DNA of 64,000 nt from Atrichornis clamosus (GCA_013400975.1 WBMZ01012797.1:1-64000); one strand, 5' to 3'. Positions 39,044 to 50,898 are shown, counted from the stretch's first letter. Notes: generated by a model from the sequence alone, not told the origin. Numbers and translations: made by a program.

Positions 39044-40045
39044 TATTTTATTGGATTTATGTGGCAAGGTTTTGGTAGCAGGGTGTGGGGAGGGTGGCAG
39101 GGACGGTTTCTGTGAGAAAATTTCAGGAACCGCCCCCATATCAGGCACAGCTAAAATCAACAAAATACAGGAGGGACATGCTCCTGTCCAAAGCCGAGCC
39201 AATCAAGGATGCTGTTTGCACTTCCTTGATAACAAATTCAAAAAAGAGTAAAAATGCAACAGCATCTGTGCAACAGCAGCTGTGAGAGAAGTGAGAAGAT
39301 GTGAGAGAAACAACTCCATAGGCACCAAGGTCAGTGAAGAAGGAGGGGAGAAGGTGCTCCACAGCCTGTGGAGAGGACCAGAGCGGTGCAGGTTGTCCCT
39401 TTCATGGTGGGGCAGGTATCCATCCTGCAGCCCATGCAGGACCCCATGCTGGAGTAGCTGCCCACAGGGAGCCCATGCAGGAGTGGGTTTTCTGTCCTGT
39501 GACCCCAGGGGAAATGACACTGGAGCAGTCAATTCCCGGAAGACTATATCCCAGATCTTTGCCAGAGCAGTTCTTGAGAAGCTGCAGACTCATGAGTAGG
39601 ACCCACACTGGCAAAATGTCCTTAAAGGACTGTGTCTTATGGGAGAGACCCTACCCTGGAGCAGCAAAAAAGGAGAAGGAGGAGTAAAGAGACAACATAT
39701 TACAGACAGATCGCAATCCTCATTCCACATCGACCACCTAATGGGAGGAAGCAGAAAAGCTGGTAATGAAGATGAGCTTGGGAAGAGGGAAGGGTGGGAG
39801 GAAAGATCTTTGGGGATTTGTTATTTTGCATCATTCTACTCTGTTTAATTGGCAATGAATTAAATTAATTTCCCTAAGTCAAATCTGTTTAGCCTGTGAT
39901 GGTAATTTCTGAGTGATCACCCTGTCCTTACCTGAACCCAGAAATTTTTTGTCATATTTTCTTTCTGTTTCATATTGAGGAAGGTGAAAGATAGAGCAGT
40001 TTCTTTGGTGGGCACATGGTGGCTAGCCAAGGTCAGCCCACTACA
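39044..40045 (+). mobile_element. ERVL-type LTR, about 1.0 kb, plus strand (LTR 1)
   Basis: A near full-length LTR. Near the 5' end is GTGGCAAGGTTTTGGTAGC. The middle has GC-rich CCATGCAGGA/CCATGCTGGA repeats and CACCAAGGTCAGTGAAGAAG. The 3' end reads GGTGGGCACATGGTGG and finishes GCCCACTACA. The expected polyadenylation signal is altered (AATGAATTAAA near 39854). No internal retroviral genes flank it, so it is a solo LTR. The frames of 105-117 codons inside it are incidental. I find no clean target-site duplication, and the exact 5' base is uncertain by a few positions. Confidence 0.85.
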
Positions 40046-41241
40046 GCTATGAAACATTTCTAATTTTCTGGCTTACTGGTAAAGAAGGTAGTTAAAAAAA
40101 ACCCAAACAAACAACATAAGAACTGATATCTAGAAAAAGAATGGTAACTTTTTTCTGGCAAATGCTAGGCTACACAAAAATATTACTTTTGCCTTAAGCT
40201 TAAATTGAATGTATTCTATCCAAATAAACAGCAGAAGAAAAGACTTCTTGCTACCATTGTGAAGGCCACTTAATGAATAATTTAAGAGTTGTTAAAAGAA
40301 GAAAGAAATCCTAACGTTTTATCTGTCAGTTGAGTGAAACATAATTCATAGCCTCTCTGAAATTGTTGAAAGAACAAAGCATGACAGTTCACAGTATGGT
40401 TCAATGTCGTGGCAATGGCTGCAATGATGACAATGTGAAAAATGATGTGTAAGTTAAGACGGAAAATCTGCAGTTCTGTATCACAGTAAAAAATAGAGCA
40501 ATTCCAAATGTAGCACAAAATCCTAGAAACAGTTTAAGCAGAACTGGTTTATGATTAATTCTCTTATGAGCACTGTGTTCCTAAACACTATCTCTACCTT
40601 ACTTTACATTGCTGACCTGTCTTCAGTCATGGCTATCTTTAGTCTTGAATATTTCAATGATTACAAGTTGTGTTACAAATCATAGCTGCTTACTTCTAAT
40701 GCCCTCTTTCCCACCTTTTGAAACTGTATCAATTATCTTTTCAGTACTAAAGGGGGAATATCTCACTCTGGAGTCTCTATATTTTCAGTTAAAATACTTC
40801 ACAAGATAGCAAAGATTAATTTCTCCCTGAAGAGATCATAGCACTTACGTCCTCAAAACATCTAGAGAATTCCTAATTTTTCTTCATGTACTCTTGCTTA
40901 TATAATTCAGATAACTTAAGTATAAAGCAGCCAATCAGGAAATTTCAGCAAAGAAGCAGCCTACAGATAAAAGATCAAAGTCCAAATAGAGAAAATTTAG
41001 CTGGGCAGTTTCATAAAGAATTTGGATAAATGTCACAAATACCAAATATTTTTAAAAATGCAAGTGTTGAAGAATGAAATCACAGGAAAACTGAGTTAAG
41101 ATCTGTTTTTCAGTCCTTTTGGAAGTCAATGGAACAATGCCTTGCTCATGAGAAAAAGCACACAAAAATAAACATGTATATGTGTGTGTGTGTGTACTGT
41201 CTGAAAGGACTCTTTTAGTATACCTGGGAACACTGTCATTG
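40046..41241. other. Unique DNA between two solo LTRs
   Basis: About 1.2 kb of AT-rich sequence with no gag, pol or env-like frame, so it is not the inside of a provirus. It ends with a (TG)n microsatellite at about 41181-41195. Confidence 0.65.
41181..41195. repeat. (TG)n microsatellite
   Basis: Seven TG units in a row immediately after TGTATA, about 50 bp before the second ERVL-type LTR. Confidence 0.85.
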
Positions 41242-42218
41242 TGTGTATTGAGTTGATGTGGTAAGGGGGATGCACCTCATCTAATGGAGCCAATGCCAGA
41301 GAGTTCCAGTATGGACCTGCCTCTGGCCAAGGCTGAGCCCACCAATGGTGGAGGTGGTGCCTCTGGGGTAACATAATTTAGAAGGGAAAAAATATTTCAT
41401 ACAACCAGCTGCAGCCACAGAAGAGAGAAGTGAGAATTTGTGAGATGAATGGCTCTGCAAGCACCAAGGTCAGTGCAGAAGCAGGGGCAGGAGGTGCTCC
41501 AAGTGCTGAAGCAGAGATCAGAGATTCCCCTGCAGCCCGTGGTGCAGACCATGGTGAGGCTGCTGTGCCCCTGCAGCACGTGGAGGTCCACGGGGTTGCA
41601 GAGATCCATGTACAGCCCCTGGAGGACACCGCACCAGAGCAGGTGGAAGTACAAAGGAGGTTGTGACCCCACGGGAAGCCCACGCTGGAGCAGGCTCCTG
41701 GTAGGACTTGCAACCCCATGGAAGGGACTCACCTTGAAGCAGTTCATGAAGAACTGAAGTCCATGGCCAGGACTCACCTGGGAGAAGGTCATGGTCTCTC
41801 ATGGGAGGGATGCCACACTGAAGCCCTCCCCCTGAGGAGAAAGAAGTGGCAGAGACAGCATGTGCTGAACTGACTGCAACCCACATTCCCTGTTCACTTG
41901 TGCAGCCAGGGACAAGGAGGTAGAGAGTTAGGGAGTGAAGTTCAGCCTACAAAAAGGGTGAGCAGGGCGAGAAGAAATGTTTTACACATTTGATTTTACT
42001 TCTCATTATCTTGCTCTAATTTGCCTGGTAAAAAATTAAATCAACTCCTCAAGTAAAATCTGTTTCGTGCATGGTGGTAACTGGTGAGTGATCTCTCCCT
42101 GCCCTTCTCTTAACCTATGAGTCTTTTTTTTTATTTTCCTGCCCCTGACCAGCTGAGGAGGATAGCAATAAAGTGGCTTTGGTGGGCACCTTGTGTCCAG
42201 CCAGGATCAACCACCACA
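41242..42218 (+). mobile_element. ERVL-type LTR, about 0.98 kb, plus strand (LTR 2)
   Basis: It shares order and wording with LTR 1 at 39044: CACCAAGGTCAGTGCAGAAG, then a GC-rich central part with repeated CACGCTGGAGCAGGCTCC-type units. It closes GGTGGGCACCTTGTGTCCAG ... CAACCACCACA. It is better preserved and GC-richer than LTR 1. The polyadenylation region reads GTAAAAAATTAAA, also lacking a perfect AATAAA. Frames of up to 131 codons within it are by-products. No retroviral interior is present on either side, so it is a solo LTR. No clear target duplication was found. Confidence 0.88.
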
Positions 42219-45034
42219 TCTTACAAGACATTTAATTTAAGGTGGTCATATGGACAGGACTTTGTCCGTGGTAAGCTTTAAGGTCCAATAAATGAAGTCT
42301 TTGGAGGTTGAAACACATTTTGTATATTCTTATAATTTTGATTCCTCATAGACTCTTCAGTGGTGCATGTTTCCACACCTATAACTGATGCAGGCTTCAT
42401 ATCCTCTACATAGTAATTGAAGATGAACAGCATATAAGTAGAAGCATTGTGAGGTATTTCTTGTTTTATTTTTATCACAGCTCTTTAATATATTATTTTC
42501 ATATTTTACATAGATGATGTAGTTCTGGTTTCCTTATTTTCACCAGGCCTGAAGCAGTTTTCTTTTGGTCTTCTAAGCTTATAGCTTAGATTCACTGAGA
42601 AATATAAGAAGACCAAAGTTACTCTTTTTTAAGTCTTCAAGAACTGGTCATGTATATGCCTTACTCAGCAATAAGGTGCAGATGAGTGTATGGGGAAAAG
42701 GTACATTAACCACAGTAAACAGATATTTATTTTTATTTTGTCAAAGAATACATACCTCTCCATTTATAGAGTGGATAAATTACTAACTTTACCATCTCCA
42801 CAAGTTCTAATGTTTCCTTTTGCATGTTCTGCAAGCATTCAGAAAATACTAAGATGATGACTTTTAAGATTTTAATTTTAACTTCTATAGCTATATTTAA
42901 TACTATATGCTCCCACCTTACATTTCTGTGTTTAGTGCTATGTTTTCAACTAACATGGAGTCATTGCAATTTGAAAAAAACCTAGTTTTGCATTTCATTA
43001 TGTACTCTTGTATCAAAACTTGATACTATTTTAAGATGTAAGGTATAAAATAATACCCAAATTACTTGATCATGCTAACATGGTAAAATCACTTTGTTAA
43101 AAGTTGGTTTGCATTATCTGGTTTCTGAATCTTTTATTATTTGAATTATATTTGGCAACTTAACAGGTTTTATTTCTCTGTTGCATTCCCATTGAAAAAA
43201 CATTCCTCACAGTTTTTATAGAAAAATACTTCAGTGCTCTAAGGGGAGAATGACTAAAAAACCTAATTAGCTGTAACCTGCTATTTATCAGCATGTTAAT
43301 ATACACTAAACAAACAAATAAAAAAATATACATAGCTTTTCCACAGAAAATTATTAAACATTCTAGGATTTCATATACTATCATAGGAGGAAATTAGAGT
43401 TGGAGACTCTTCTTAATGAGGATTTCCTTGTTTATGCTTATAAAAATCCCCTGTGAAGAGTTGAGAAAATGCCTGTATTAAAATTTAATGAATATTATCT
43501 GTGACCTTTTTTGCTCTGTTTTATATTTCTGCCTGTCTGACAGCATAAAATTAAATCAAAGGAAGCCCCATATGTGTTTAAATGAAGAAAAGCAAAAACT
43601 ATCAACAAAGTAGAAGAGAAGTGTGAAGTGATGGGCCGTGTAACTTGTGGCTATGAAAAGAATCCTTCTGGCTCTCTTCCTTTAAGAACATTGTTCTGCA
43701 AATTCTGAGATGTGAGATCAAAAATTATCAGTCTCTTGAAAGACTGAGGTGATAGAGAAAAATTGAGCATACTGTAAATCAGGCTGGGCTGTTTTCCCAG
43801 CAAAAATCTAGGACCTGAAAGAATTATGCATAAACATTTAAGTTTAGTTAAAGAAATAGACCTAGCAGAATTTTTTTAATTTTAAACAGTTATTACTGTA
43901 ACTTTTTTTCTGGACATTACCATGTAAGTGGTTATTTTATGTGGTAGGGAAGAAGTCTGAAACAAGAAAGGAAAGTACAAAGGAAAAAAAAAGCAGAATG
44001 GAAGAGAGAAAGCAGTTATTTAATTACCTTCTGCTATAGTGTCACCCAAAGATAAAAACCCTCTTTAGAGCTTCCTGAGATGTTTATTTTAGCACTACCA
44101 AAATGAAAGCTAGTTATGCAACTTCAATTTTAAGAAAACTTGAATAAGGACCCATTTACTATGACATGGTTGAGAGATTATCAGTGAAAAATCTTCCTTG
44201 GACATGATAATACAATTCCAAGTCCAGAGAGGACTGTAGAGACAGTATGTAAGAAACCCCACAAAACCACAAAAAAAACCAGGCACAGAATTATTCATAG
44301 CTCAGTTTCATAAACACATGCAACGTCGTCATTTTCTATATAAGTAGAATTATAACTCTATTCTATATTTTCTATATACATTTTTGTTCATTTTATTTAA
44401 GTTTGTAGATCACAAATGGTCCCTTTAGAGGCACAACTACTCTTTCTAATCCACCCTGAATTCCCTGATTGGTTCCCATTATCCATATATGAAAAACTGG
44501 TCACAGTCTTGGAGGTCATGACTGCAATCACTATCACATCTACATTATGTGGTTGTGAAATGAGGTGAAATTCTTTCTGCAATGATGAATTGTGAGAAAA
44601 CTTTTAAGGCAAATTATTAAAAAAATCCCAGCCAACCAAACAGGTTTATAAGAGGTTTTTCACAGGAGTTACGTACCATTGTTGCTCAAAAGAAGCTATC
44701 AGCTTGGGGTAGCGTTAGTTAAATGCATAACTAAGCTTTTATCCCTTACACATATTTAAAGAGGACAATGGAAATGAAGCCATACAACTTTATTTACATT
44801 TAATGAGTTATGTGACAAAAACTTGCTGTTATCCAGTAGATATTGGCTGTTAGTGTTCAATTAAGAAAAGGATTTTAATCAGCTTTATTTGATTTACCCA
44901 TTACTTGATTTAACAGTTTCTTAATTGACTAGATGTCTGTGGCTAGTTTGATTTACTTTCCTTATCTTTTAGTGGCACAACAACAATTTTGTATAGATGG
45001 TAGTAATAAGCAGTTATCCCATGTAAAATGAGAT
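42219..45034. other. AT-rich unique DNA, no gene seen
   Basis: About 2.8 kb with no recognised gene or transposon. It holds a nested inverted repeat at 42564-42617 (reported separately). Open frames are short. Confidence 0.55.
42564..42617. repeat. Nested inverted repeats (hairpin)
   Basis: An outer 11 bp stem TTTGGTCTTCT (42564-42574) pairs exactly with AGAAGACCAAA (42607-42617). Inside and overlapping it, TCTAAGCT (42572-42579) pairs with AGCTTAGA (42583-42590) around a 3-base loop. It might be a tiny relic of a DNA transposon end or simply chance. No target duplication was found. Confidence 0.75.
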
Positions 45035-45804
45035 AGCTCAAGAAGTGGGCCCATGGGAATCTCCTGAGGTTTAGGAGGTGCTGCACCTGGGCCAGGACAA
45101 CTCCCATTATAAATACACGCTGGGTATGAACAGATCAAGAGCAGCTCTGCCAATAAGGACCTGGGGGTACTGGTGGATGAGAGGCTGGAGATGACCCTGC
45201 AATATGCACTTGCAGCTCAGAAAGCCAATTCTATCCTGGGCTGCACCAAAAGCAATGTGGCCAGCAGGGCAAAGGAGGGGATTCTGACCCTCTGCTCCCC
45301 TCTGGTAAGACTCCACCTGCAGTGCTGCATCCAGCTCCAGGGTCCCCAGCACAGGGAGGACATGGACCTGTTTGAGTTGGTCCAGAGGAGGCCACCAGGA
45401 TGATTAGAGGATGGAGCACCTCTTCTGCAATGAAAGGCTAGAGAGAATTTGGGTTGTTAAGCCTGGAGAAGAGAAGGCTTTGGGCTTAATTGCAGCCTTA
45501 CAGTACCTGAAGAGAGCCTACAAGAAAACTGGAGAGAGATTTTTTACAAGAGCATGTAGTGACAGGACAAGAGGTAATAGCTTCAAGCTGAAAGAGGGGG
45601 TTCGTTTAGAAAATAGGAAGAAATTATTTGCTGTGAGGGAGGTGAGGCACTGGAACAGGTTTCTCAGAGAAGCTGTGGATGTCCCATCACTGGAGGTTTT
45701 CAAGGCTAGGCTGGATGGAGCTCTGATTAACCTGGTCTAGTGAAAGGTGTCTCTGTCTATGGCAGGGGGTTAGAAGTAGATGATCGTTAAAGGTGCTCTT
45801 GTAT
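45035..45804 (+). mobile_element. CR1 LINE, 5' part of a copy split by an LTR
   Basis: It starts in the ORF2 C-terminal region (CTCAAGAAGTGGGCCCATGG) and continues through AGGAAGAAATTATTTGCTGTG and GGCACTGGAACAGGTTTCTC. It reaches the 3' UTR block GTCTATGGCAGGGGGTTAGA and then stops at an inserted LTR. The remaining CR1 end resumes at 46129. The frame at 45411-45740 (109 codons) is a surviving stretch of CR1 ORF2 C-terminus, broken at both ends. Confidence 0.95.
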
Positions 45805-45809
45805 CCAGG
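45805..45809 (+). repeat. Target-site duplication CCAGG, left copy
   Basis: CCAGG lies immediately before the TG that opens the inserted LTR. The same five bases follow the CA that closes it (46124-46128). Confidence 0.88.
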
Positions 45810-46123
45810 TGTCTTGGGTTGAGCATATGACACCATTTGTTATCTCCTATCGCCGTTTTATACTAAGCATGAACTCTGTGCCTCTGGTTCGTCAACGGGG
45901 GACCACGCCAAGGACTCTGTACTTTACACAGGTTTCTCCATCACAAATAGTTTATCATTTAATATTGTTCATTTCTTTCCTATGCCTTGTAAATAAACCA
46001 GGATTTTTTTCATTCTACCTCCAAGGAATTGCTTCTGCCCAGACCTGGTGTGGGAGGGGTGGCTAATAGTCTATCTTCCCCCAGGAGGGCATTTTCCTCC
46101 TTATATTGTCTCAAACCGGGACA
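45810..46123 (+). mobile_element. Solo LTR, 314 bp, inserted into a CR1
   Basis: A complete LTR by structure. It begins TGTCTTGGGTTGAG and ends CTCAAACCGGGACA, whose reverse complement matches the start at 11 of 14 positions. A TATA-like TTTATA lies near 45857, and AATAAA at 45992-45997 is followed by a T-rich stretch, so the orientation is plus. Both sides carry CCAGG. The host CR1 reads continuously once LTR and one CCAGG are removed. It is shorter than the other LTRs here and I cannot name the family. A 5 bp duplication is compatible with ERVL-like or some other retrovirus integrases. Confidence 0.9.
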
Positions 46124-46128
46124 CCAGG
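46124..46128 (+). repeat. Target-site duplication CCAGG, right copy
   Basis: Exact copy of 45805-45809, directly after the LTR terminal CA. Confidence 0.88.
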
Positions 46129-46152
46129 CCAATCTGTGATTCCATGATTTAT
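46129..46152 (+). mobile_element. CR1 LINE tail resumed after LTR
   Basis: CCAATCTGTGATTCCATGATT is the closing tail of the CR1 that begins at 45035. Its position right after the duplicated CCAGG shows that the LTR landed in the last roughly 30 bases of the LINE. Confidence 0.85.
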
Positions 46153-46269
46153 GAGTCTAATGGGGTTAAATAGTGTAGAGAAATACAGGCCTGGTCGAAT
46201 TGTGGAAATCATGAAGCACAGACACAATATTTGGTGTAGAGGGGCACAGGGGTTGGATGAAAGAAGATG
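46153..46269. other. Short spacer between two CR1 tails
   Basis: About 115 bp not assigned. It may be unique DNA or the diverged upstream part of the next CR1. Confidence 0.4.
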
Positions 46270-46432
46270 GAGCACAAGCACAGGTACAAACAGTTCAAGA
46301 AGCATTTGGATAATGCTCTCATGCACGTGGTGTGACTTTTGGGGATGGTCCTGTGCAGGGCTGAGAGTTGGACTTGATGATCATTGTGGGTCCCTTCTGT
46401 TATTCTGTGATACAGTGGTTCTGTGATTCTGT
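46270..46432 (+). mobile_element. CR1 LINE 3' end, second copy, plus strand
   Basis: TTCAAGAAGCATTTGGATAA, GACTTTTGGGGATGGTCCTG and GTTGGACTTGATGATCATTG are 3' blocks of a CR1 subfamily. It closes with an extended tail (TTATTCTGTGATACAGTGG then TTCTGTGATTCTGTGA). The wording differs from the copy ending at 46152, so it is an independent insertion. Confidence 0.92.
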
Positions 46433-47783
46433 GAAATAATAATAGAATTTTACTTAAATACATATAAATGTCCCTGAAAGGATTAAATCTTACATTTTAG
46501 TAAGTATTGTAAACATTTTAAACAAATATTACGGTCAATACATCAGATGGACACTGCTCTTCATTAATACTCTGGCTAAAAAGAAAAGGATAAAACCCCA
46601 ACAACCTCATGTCCATTAGTATCTGTCAAAACTTTACAAAATGTGTAATAATAGTTTAAAGACTTGAAGAATTATCTGAATCTCAAAAAACGCAGCCACA
46701 TTTCATGATCCTAGAGAAGATACAGAAACATGTTTCAGTATTCCTTGGTTGTCTAGAGCTACTGAGGGAGAAATGATACTTTTAGTTCCATCTTCTGATA
46801 ATCCATAATAGTGTTTGGAAATTTGGATATATTATCTTTCTACATTTTTTCACACTATACTAGAACAAGCTTATTTTCATTTTTGGGAACAGACTGGTAA
46901 AAATGAAACAAATACTTGTGTGGAGAACTAATAATGGAGAGGGATGAGAACAAGAAGCAACATAGGATGGGTCATGATATAAAAAAAGGACATCTCAGAT
47001 GTACAGTATCACTGGCCTAAGAAAGGAGAAACTCATACACTTGATGACAAAAGAATCTTTATTTATCTAACAATTCACTTTTGGCCTTCAATATTTGTTT
47101 CCCAGTAGAAAATTTAAATGGAAAATATAGAAGTACAATTGTCAGCTTTAAAAATAAAAAATCACATTCCTTAACAATAACTACATACTGTTAATTACAA
47201 AACAAACATTATCCACCTGCTGAGGTTTCTTCTCTCTGGAAGATAACTATGGTGACTCCATTACATCCTCTGAAAACTTCTGACTTTAATTGGGAAATAC
47301 TTTTCACTAATGCTTTGCTGAAAATGTTAACAGATGCATTTCCCACAAAGATTAAATATCAATCTATTTTATGAATGTACAAAAGTATTCAGAACCAGTG
47401 ATTTCCAGAGAAACCAAGTTATCTGGGGGAAACTGAAGAAAACAAACCAGCACAAAATTTTCATCCCATGAGAGTTAATGGCAATTTCATTCCTTCAGTC
47501 ATTGCAAAGATAATTTTTGTCTTACTCATCCTCTTTCATACTAACTACTGCATATCTAGGTATTCCTCCACCAAATATCTTTGACTTTTATATTAAGGAT
47601 AAATTCAAACTAAATTTTATCATTAAAAATGCCATCATAGCTTAGTTTAATTTTGTATATATGCTCAGTTTAATTTTGTTTCTCTTGTTAATTGCACAGA
47701 TTTTCCAGATATGCAAAGGCATGAAGACTTGTCACTGGAGTGTATTTTGACTGCAAAATACTGATCTGTTTTTTAAATAAATG
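46433..47783. other. AT-rich unique DNA, no gene seen
   Basis: About 1.35 kb without recognised gene or repeat. Confidence 0.55.
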
Positions 47784-48340
47784 TGTTGGGTTGACCTTGG
47801 CTGGCTGCTTTCTCACTCCTCCAACACAGGAGGACAATGGGAGAAAATAAGACAAAAAACTTGTGGGCTGACATATAGGCAGTTTAAGCAAAGAAAGCAA
47901 AGGTTGTGCACATAAGAAAAACAAACCATTATTATTTCTCTACTTCTCATCAGCAGGTGATATCCAGCCACTTCCTGGCAAGTAGAGCCTCAGTACATGT
48001 AGCAGTTGCTCTGGAGGGCAAAAACCTTAACAACAAACTCTGCTTCCCTTCCTCCTTCTTCTTCCCCTCAGCTTTTATTGCTGAGTACAAAGTCACGTGA
48101 TATGAGAAATCCCTTTGGACAGTTGGTGTCATCTGTCCCAGATGTGTCTCCCCCCAAACTCTCGCCTATCCCCAGCCTAGTGGCCTGTGTGGGAGTTTGG
48201 TGAAGATAGCCTTATACTGCAAGAGTATTGCTCAGCAAAAGCCAAAATATTATCAACACTCTTCCAAATACAAACAAAACCAAAGCACTATATGGACTGC
48301 TGTGGGGAATGTTAGCTCCATACCTGCCAAATTCAATACA
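47784..48340 (-). mobile_element. LTR, about 560 bp, minus strand
   Basis: The plus strand opens TGTTGGGTTGACCTTGGCTGG and finishes near AAATTCAATACA. Read on the minus strand it shares anchors in order with the plus-strand LTR at 55356. These are a GTTGATAATA-type block, CCAAAGGGATTTCTCATATC against CCAAAGGGATATTCCAGACC, a CTCAGCAATAAAAGCTG TATA-region counterpart of CTCAGTATATAAAG, and TACTTGCCAGGAAGTGGCTG against GTCCTGGAAATGGCTG. Its polyadenylation signal is worn. The edges are within a few bases, and no target duplication was seen. The purine-rich AAGTGGTGGAGAT lies directly upstream on the minus strand, so it may be the 3' LTR of a truncated provirus. Confidence 0.85.
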
Positions 48341-48990
48341 ATCTCCACCACTTATTCCATGCCATTTGCATAATGCTCAGGTCTCACATAACACATATCT
48401 TCTGACCATTCAATTTTATGTTTCTCATTCCTGAAATTCCTTTTTACCAACTTTTAGAAATTACACTACTTCCTTAAACCATCTTTATGATTTATAGATT
48501 CTCATTAACTATCCTGTGCCTTAACAGAGAGAGCTAATTTGCCCACTCTGTGGGTCTCTGTCACTCACGAAAATGTCCAGAAGAACAGATTATGATTTGG
48601 GACCCATGTATCACAGTGGTTGCTCAGGACAAGAGAAGCAACATGTTTGATTGCTGAGTGCCAACACAGCTGGATTTGGGTCATCACTGTATTTACCCAG
48701 TTCCTTGTGAAGCTCACTCTTCATCAGTTCAGGTCATTTCTGCTACATTACTTCCTACAACGTTCAACTCACATCATTGGTTATTTCCTCCCAAAGCAGG
48801 AAATTCTCCAGAAAGGAGACACTGGATCTCCTCATCCTTCTGCATTACCCACCATGCACACCCAGGTCCTTGAGTGGAGACAATCCCACCACTGCTTGCC
48901 TTTTCAGAAGGGAGGTTCAAGCCACACTGCCTTTCCCACTCTCTCAGTACAGGAGCCTTATCTCCTCCCACAGAGGTAGGGGCTCTGTTC
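48341..48990 (-). mobile_element. Possible retroviral interior fragment upstream of the LTR
   Basis: On the minus strand the last bases before the LTR read GAATAAGTGGTGGAGAT, a plausible worn polypurine tract. The next 600 bp is less AT-rich than the surroundings and has open frames of 65-119 codons on both strands, none with a domain I recognise. It could be a decayed 3' interior of the same provirus. It could equally be unrelated DNA beside a solo LTR. Confidence 0.3.
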
Positions 48991-50668
48991 GGGCGGGACC
49001 AGGAGGGTTAGGAGTTCCACTGGTGTTAACCAACAAAGTACCCTCAAGAAAGAATACTTCAAGGACACAAAAGGGTCCAAAAGGACTTTTGGTGTAGGGC
49101 CATGAATACTGAGATTAAAACAGTTGCCTATTTTCGCTGTCCTCTCTACTGGAGACATTCACCCTTAGCAGGTGAATGTTTCAAATAATGATTTTTTTCA
49201 TGTGCCATAAACATACAATCCATTACTTCAGCATCTGAAAGCTGATGAACATAAATCTTGGACACTTAGCTCTAAAAAAACATGGAATTCACAGTCCCAG
49301 ATCTGACACCTTCTTTGTGCACAAATGGAGAGTATCAGGTACTTAATGATTAAATATGTAGGGCTAGAGCATGAAATGAGGGGACACTCTGTCCCGTAAG
49401 TGGTATGAAAGCAAACACTGAAAATTGTCATGTGGGGATGTGAACAAGTATATCAGTAGTCATCATTCTGATTAGAATTTATAATAAGGCCATGAATATT
49501 CAAATTTAAAATTAAACTAAGGAAGTTGTTAAGATCATATTATATGCTAACAACAGACTTCTGAAAATGAACAATTCTGACACATCGTATCAGTGCAACT
49601 TCAACAATTTGAAATAGGGCTACAACAGGAATAAATCATGATCCTTTGTGTATAGGATGTACAAAACTATTCTTAACAGCTGCTTATTTAAATTTTGTGA
49701 AGTCAAGATGAGCTATATAAGGCATATTTAGGATCATACTAACATAGATGTCTAATCACAATTTTGGCTGTCCTACACTCTCAGGTTTAACAACATGAGT
49801 AAGTATTGAGATGCTTCAATGTTTTTGCTGCTTTCAGTCATAATGAAACACCGATTATTCCAGCTAGAAGCTGGAGTGCACAAATTACTAATGACACTTT
49901 CCTTTTGGAAAATCTTTTCACTAGGGTGTCTAAATCTCATCCTTAAGGTATTCTATACTAGTGAATCTGGGATGTCACATAAAACTCAGCCACAGTCTCA
50001 TGAATCAGACACTCACATTAGTACCTCAAGCCTTGTACCTATAAAAACTGAATGGAGCTTTACTTACCAATCTGCAGTATCTCCTGGAATTCCACAGAGC
50101 AATTCAGTAATGGGTAGTACTTGGGTGGTATAATCATCTCTACTGGAAATCAGTGAGTGCTACAGTCTTTAAGAAAGAGCAGAGAGCACAGTAATAAGTA
50201 ACATATACCTACAAAATATTTTTTATCTAATTTAACTTTGTTTTCCACTTTGGCACTTATTTTATTACCTGAACAGATGCAAGAGTCTACAAGATACACA
50301 CCTACATTTCAGTTGGTTGACAAGACTCATCACACTCAGGAGGGAAAAGCTGGTACTTTTACCATGTTATTCTTCCCATCCAAGAGCACATGTTTAAAAT
50401 CAGATGGCTTATGCATTTAAAAGTGCTGCTTTCTCTTCTCTGCAATTAGAACACAAATATTTAACTCAGACAGAAGTTAAGCTAAATTAGTCCTATCCTA
50501 AAAGACTGAATCTATCATTTGCAAACAATCTTCTAACCATATATTCCACTAATCGGGTGGAATTTGCTGTATGCTTCCATTTTAACTGGGGTTTCTAAAG
50601 TGATGCATTTTTCTGTGTGTGAGCATGAACACATAAACAATTGTGCTATCTCCAGATATAAGATTTTC
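48991..50668. other. Unassigned DNA, no gene seen
   Basis: AT-rich after about 49.1 kb. A 104-codon plus frame at 49819-50133 shows no domain and no splice or start context that would support it. Confidence 0.5.
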
Positions 50669-50898
50669 ATATAATCATAGAATATGATGAGTTTGAAGGG
50701 ATCCATCAAGATCATTGAAGTCCAACTCCTGGTCCGGCGCAGTACCATCCCCAAGAGTCACACCATGTGCTTGAGAGTATTGTCCAAACCCTTCTGGAAC
50801 TCTGTCAGGCTTGGTGCTGTGGTCACTTCCCTGGGGAGCCTGTTCCAGTGCCCAGCCCCTCTCTGCATGAAAAACCTTTCCTGATATCCGACCTACAT
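50669..50898 (-). mobile_element. CR1 LINE 3' end fragment, minus strand
   Basis: The plus strand starts ATAATCATAGAATATGATGAG (reversed tail). It continues GGATCCATCAAGATCATTG, TCTGTCAGGCTTGGTGCTGT and GGGAGCCTGTTCCAGTGCCC, all reversed CR1 3' sequence. The wording TCCAACTCCTGGTCCGGCGC matches the subfamily at 17258-18360. Length is about 230 bp. Confidence 0.93.

Noticed and set aside
41397..41886. Several overlapping frames of 102-131 codons on both strands
   Set aside because: They fall inside the GC-rich middle of an ERVL-type LTR. Short internal repeats there suppress stop codons.
39044..42218. A single provirus with two LTRs
   Set aside because: The two LTRs are visibly different and the 1.2 kb between them has no retroviral genes.
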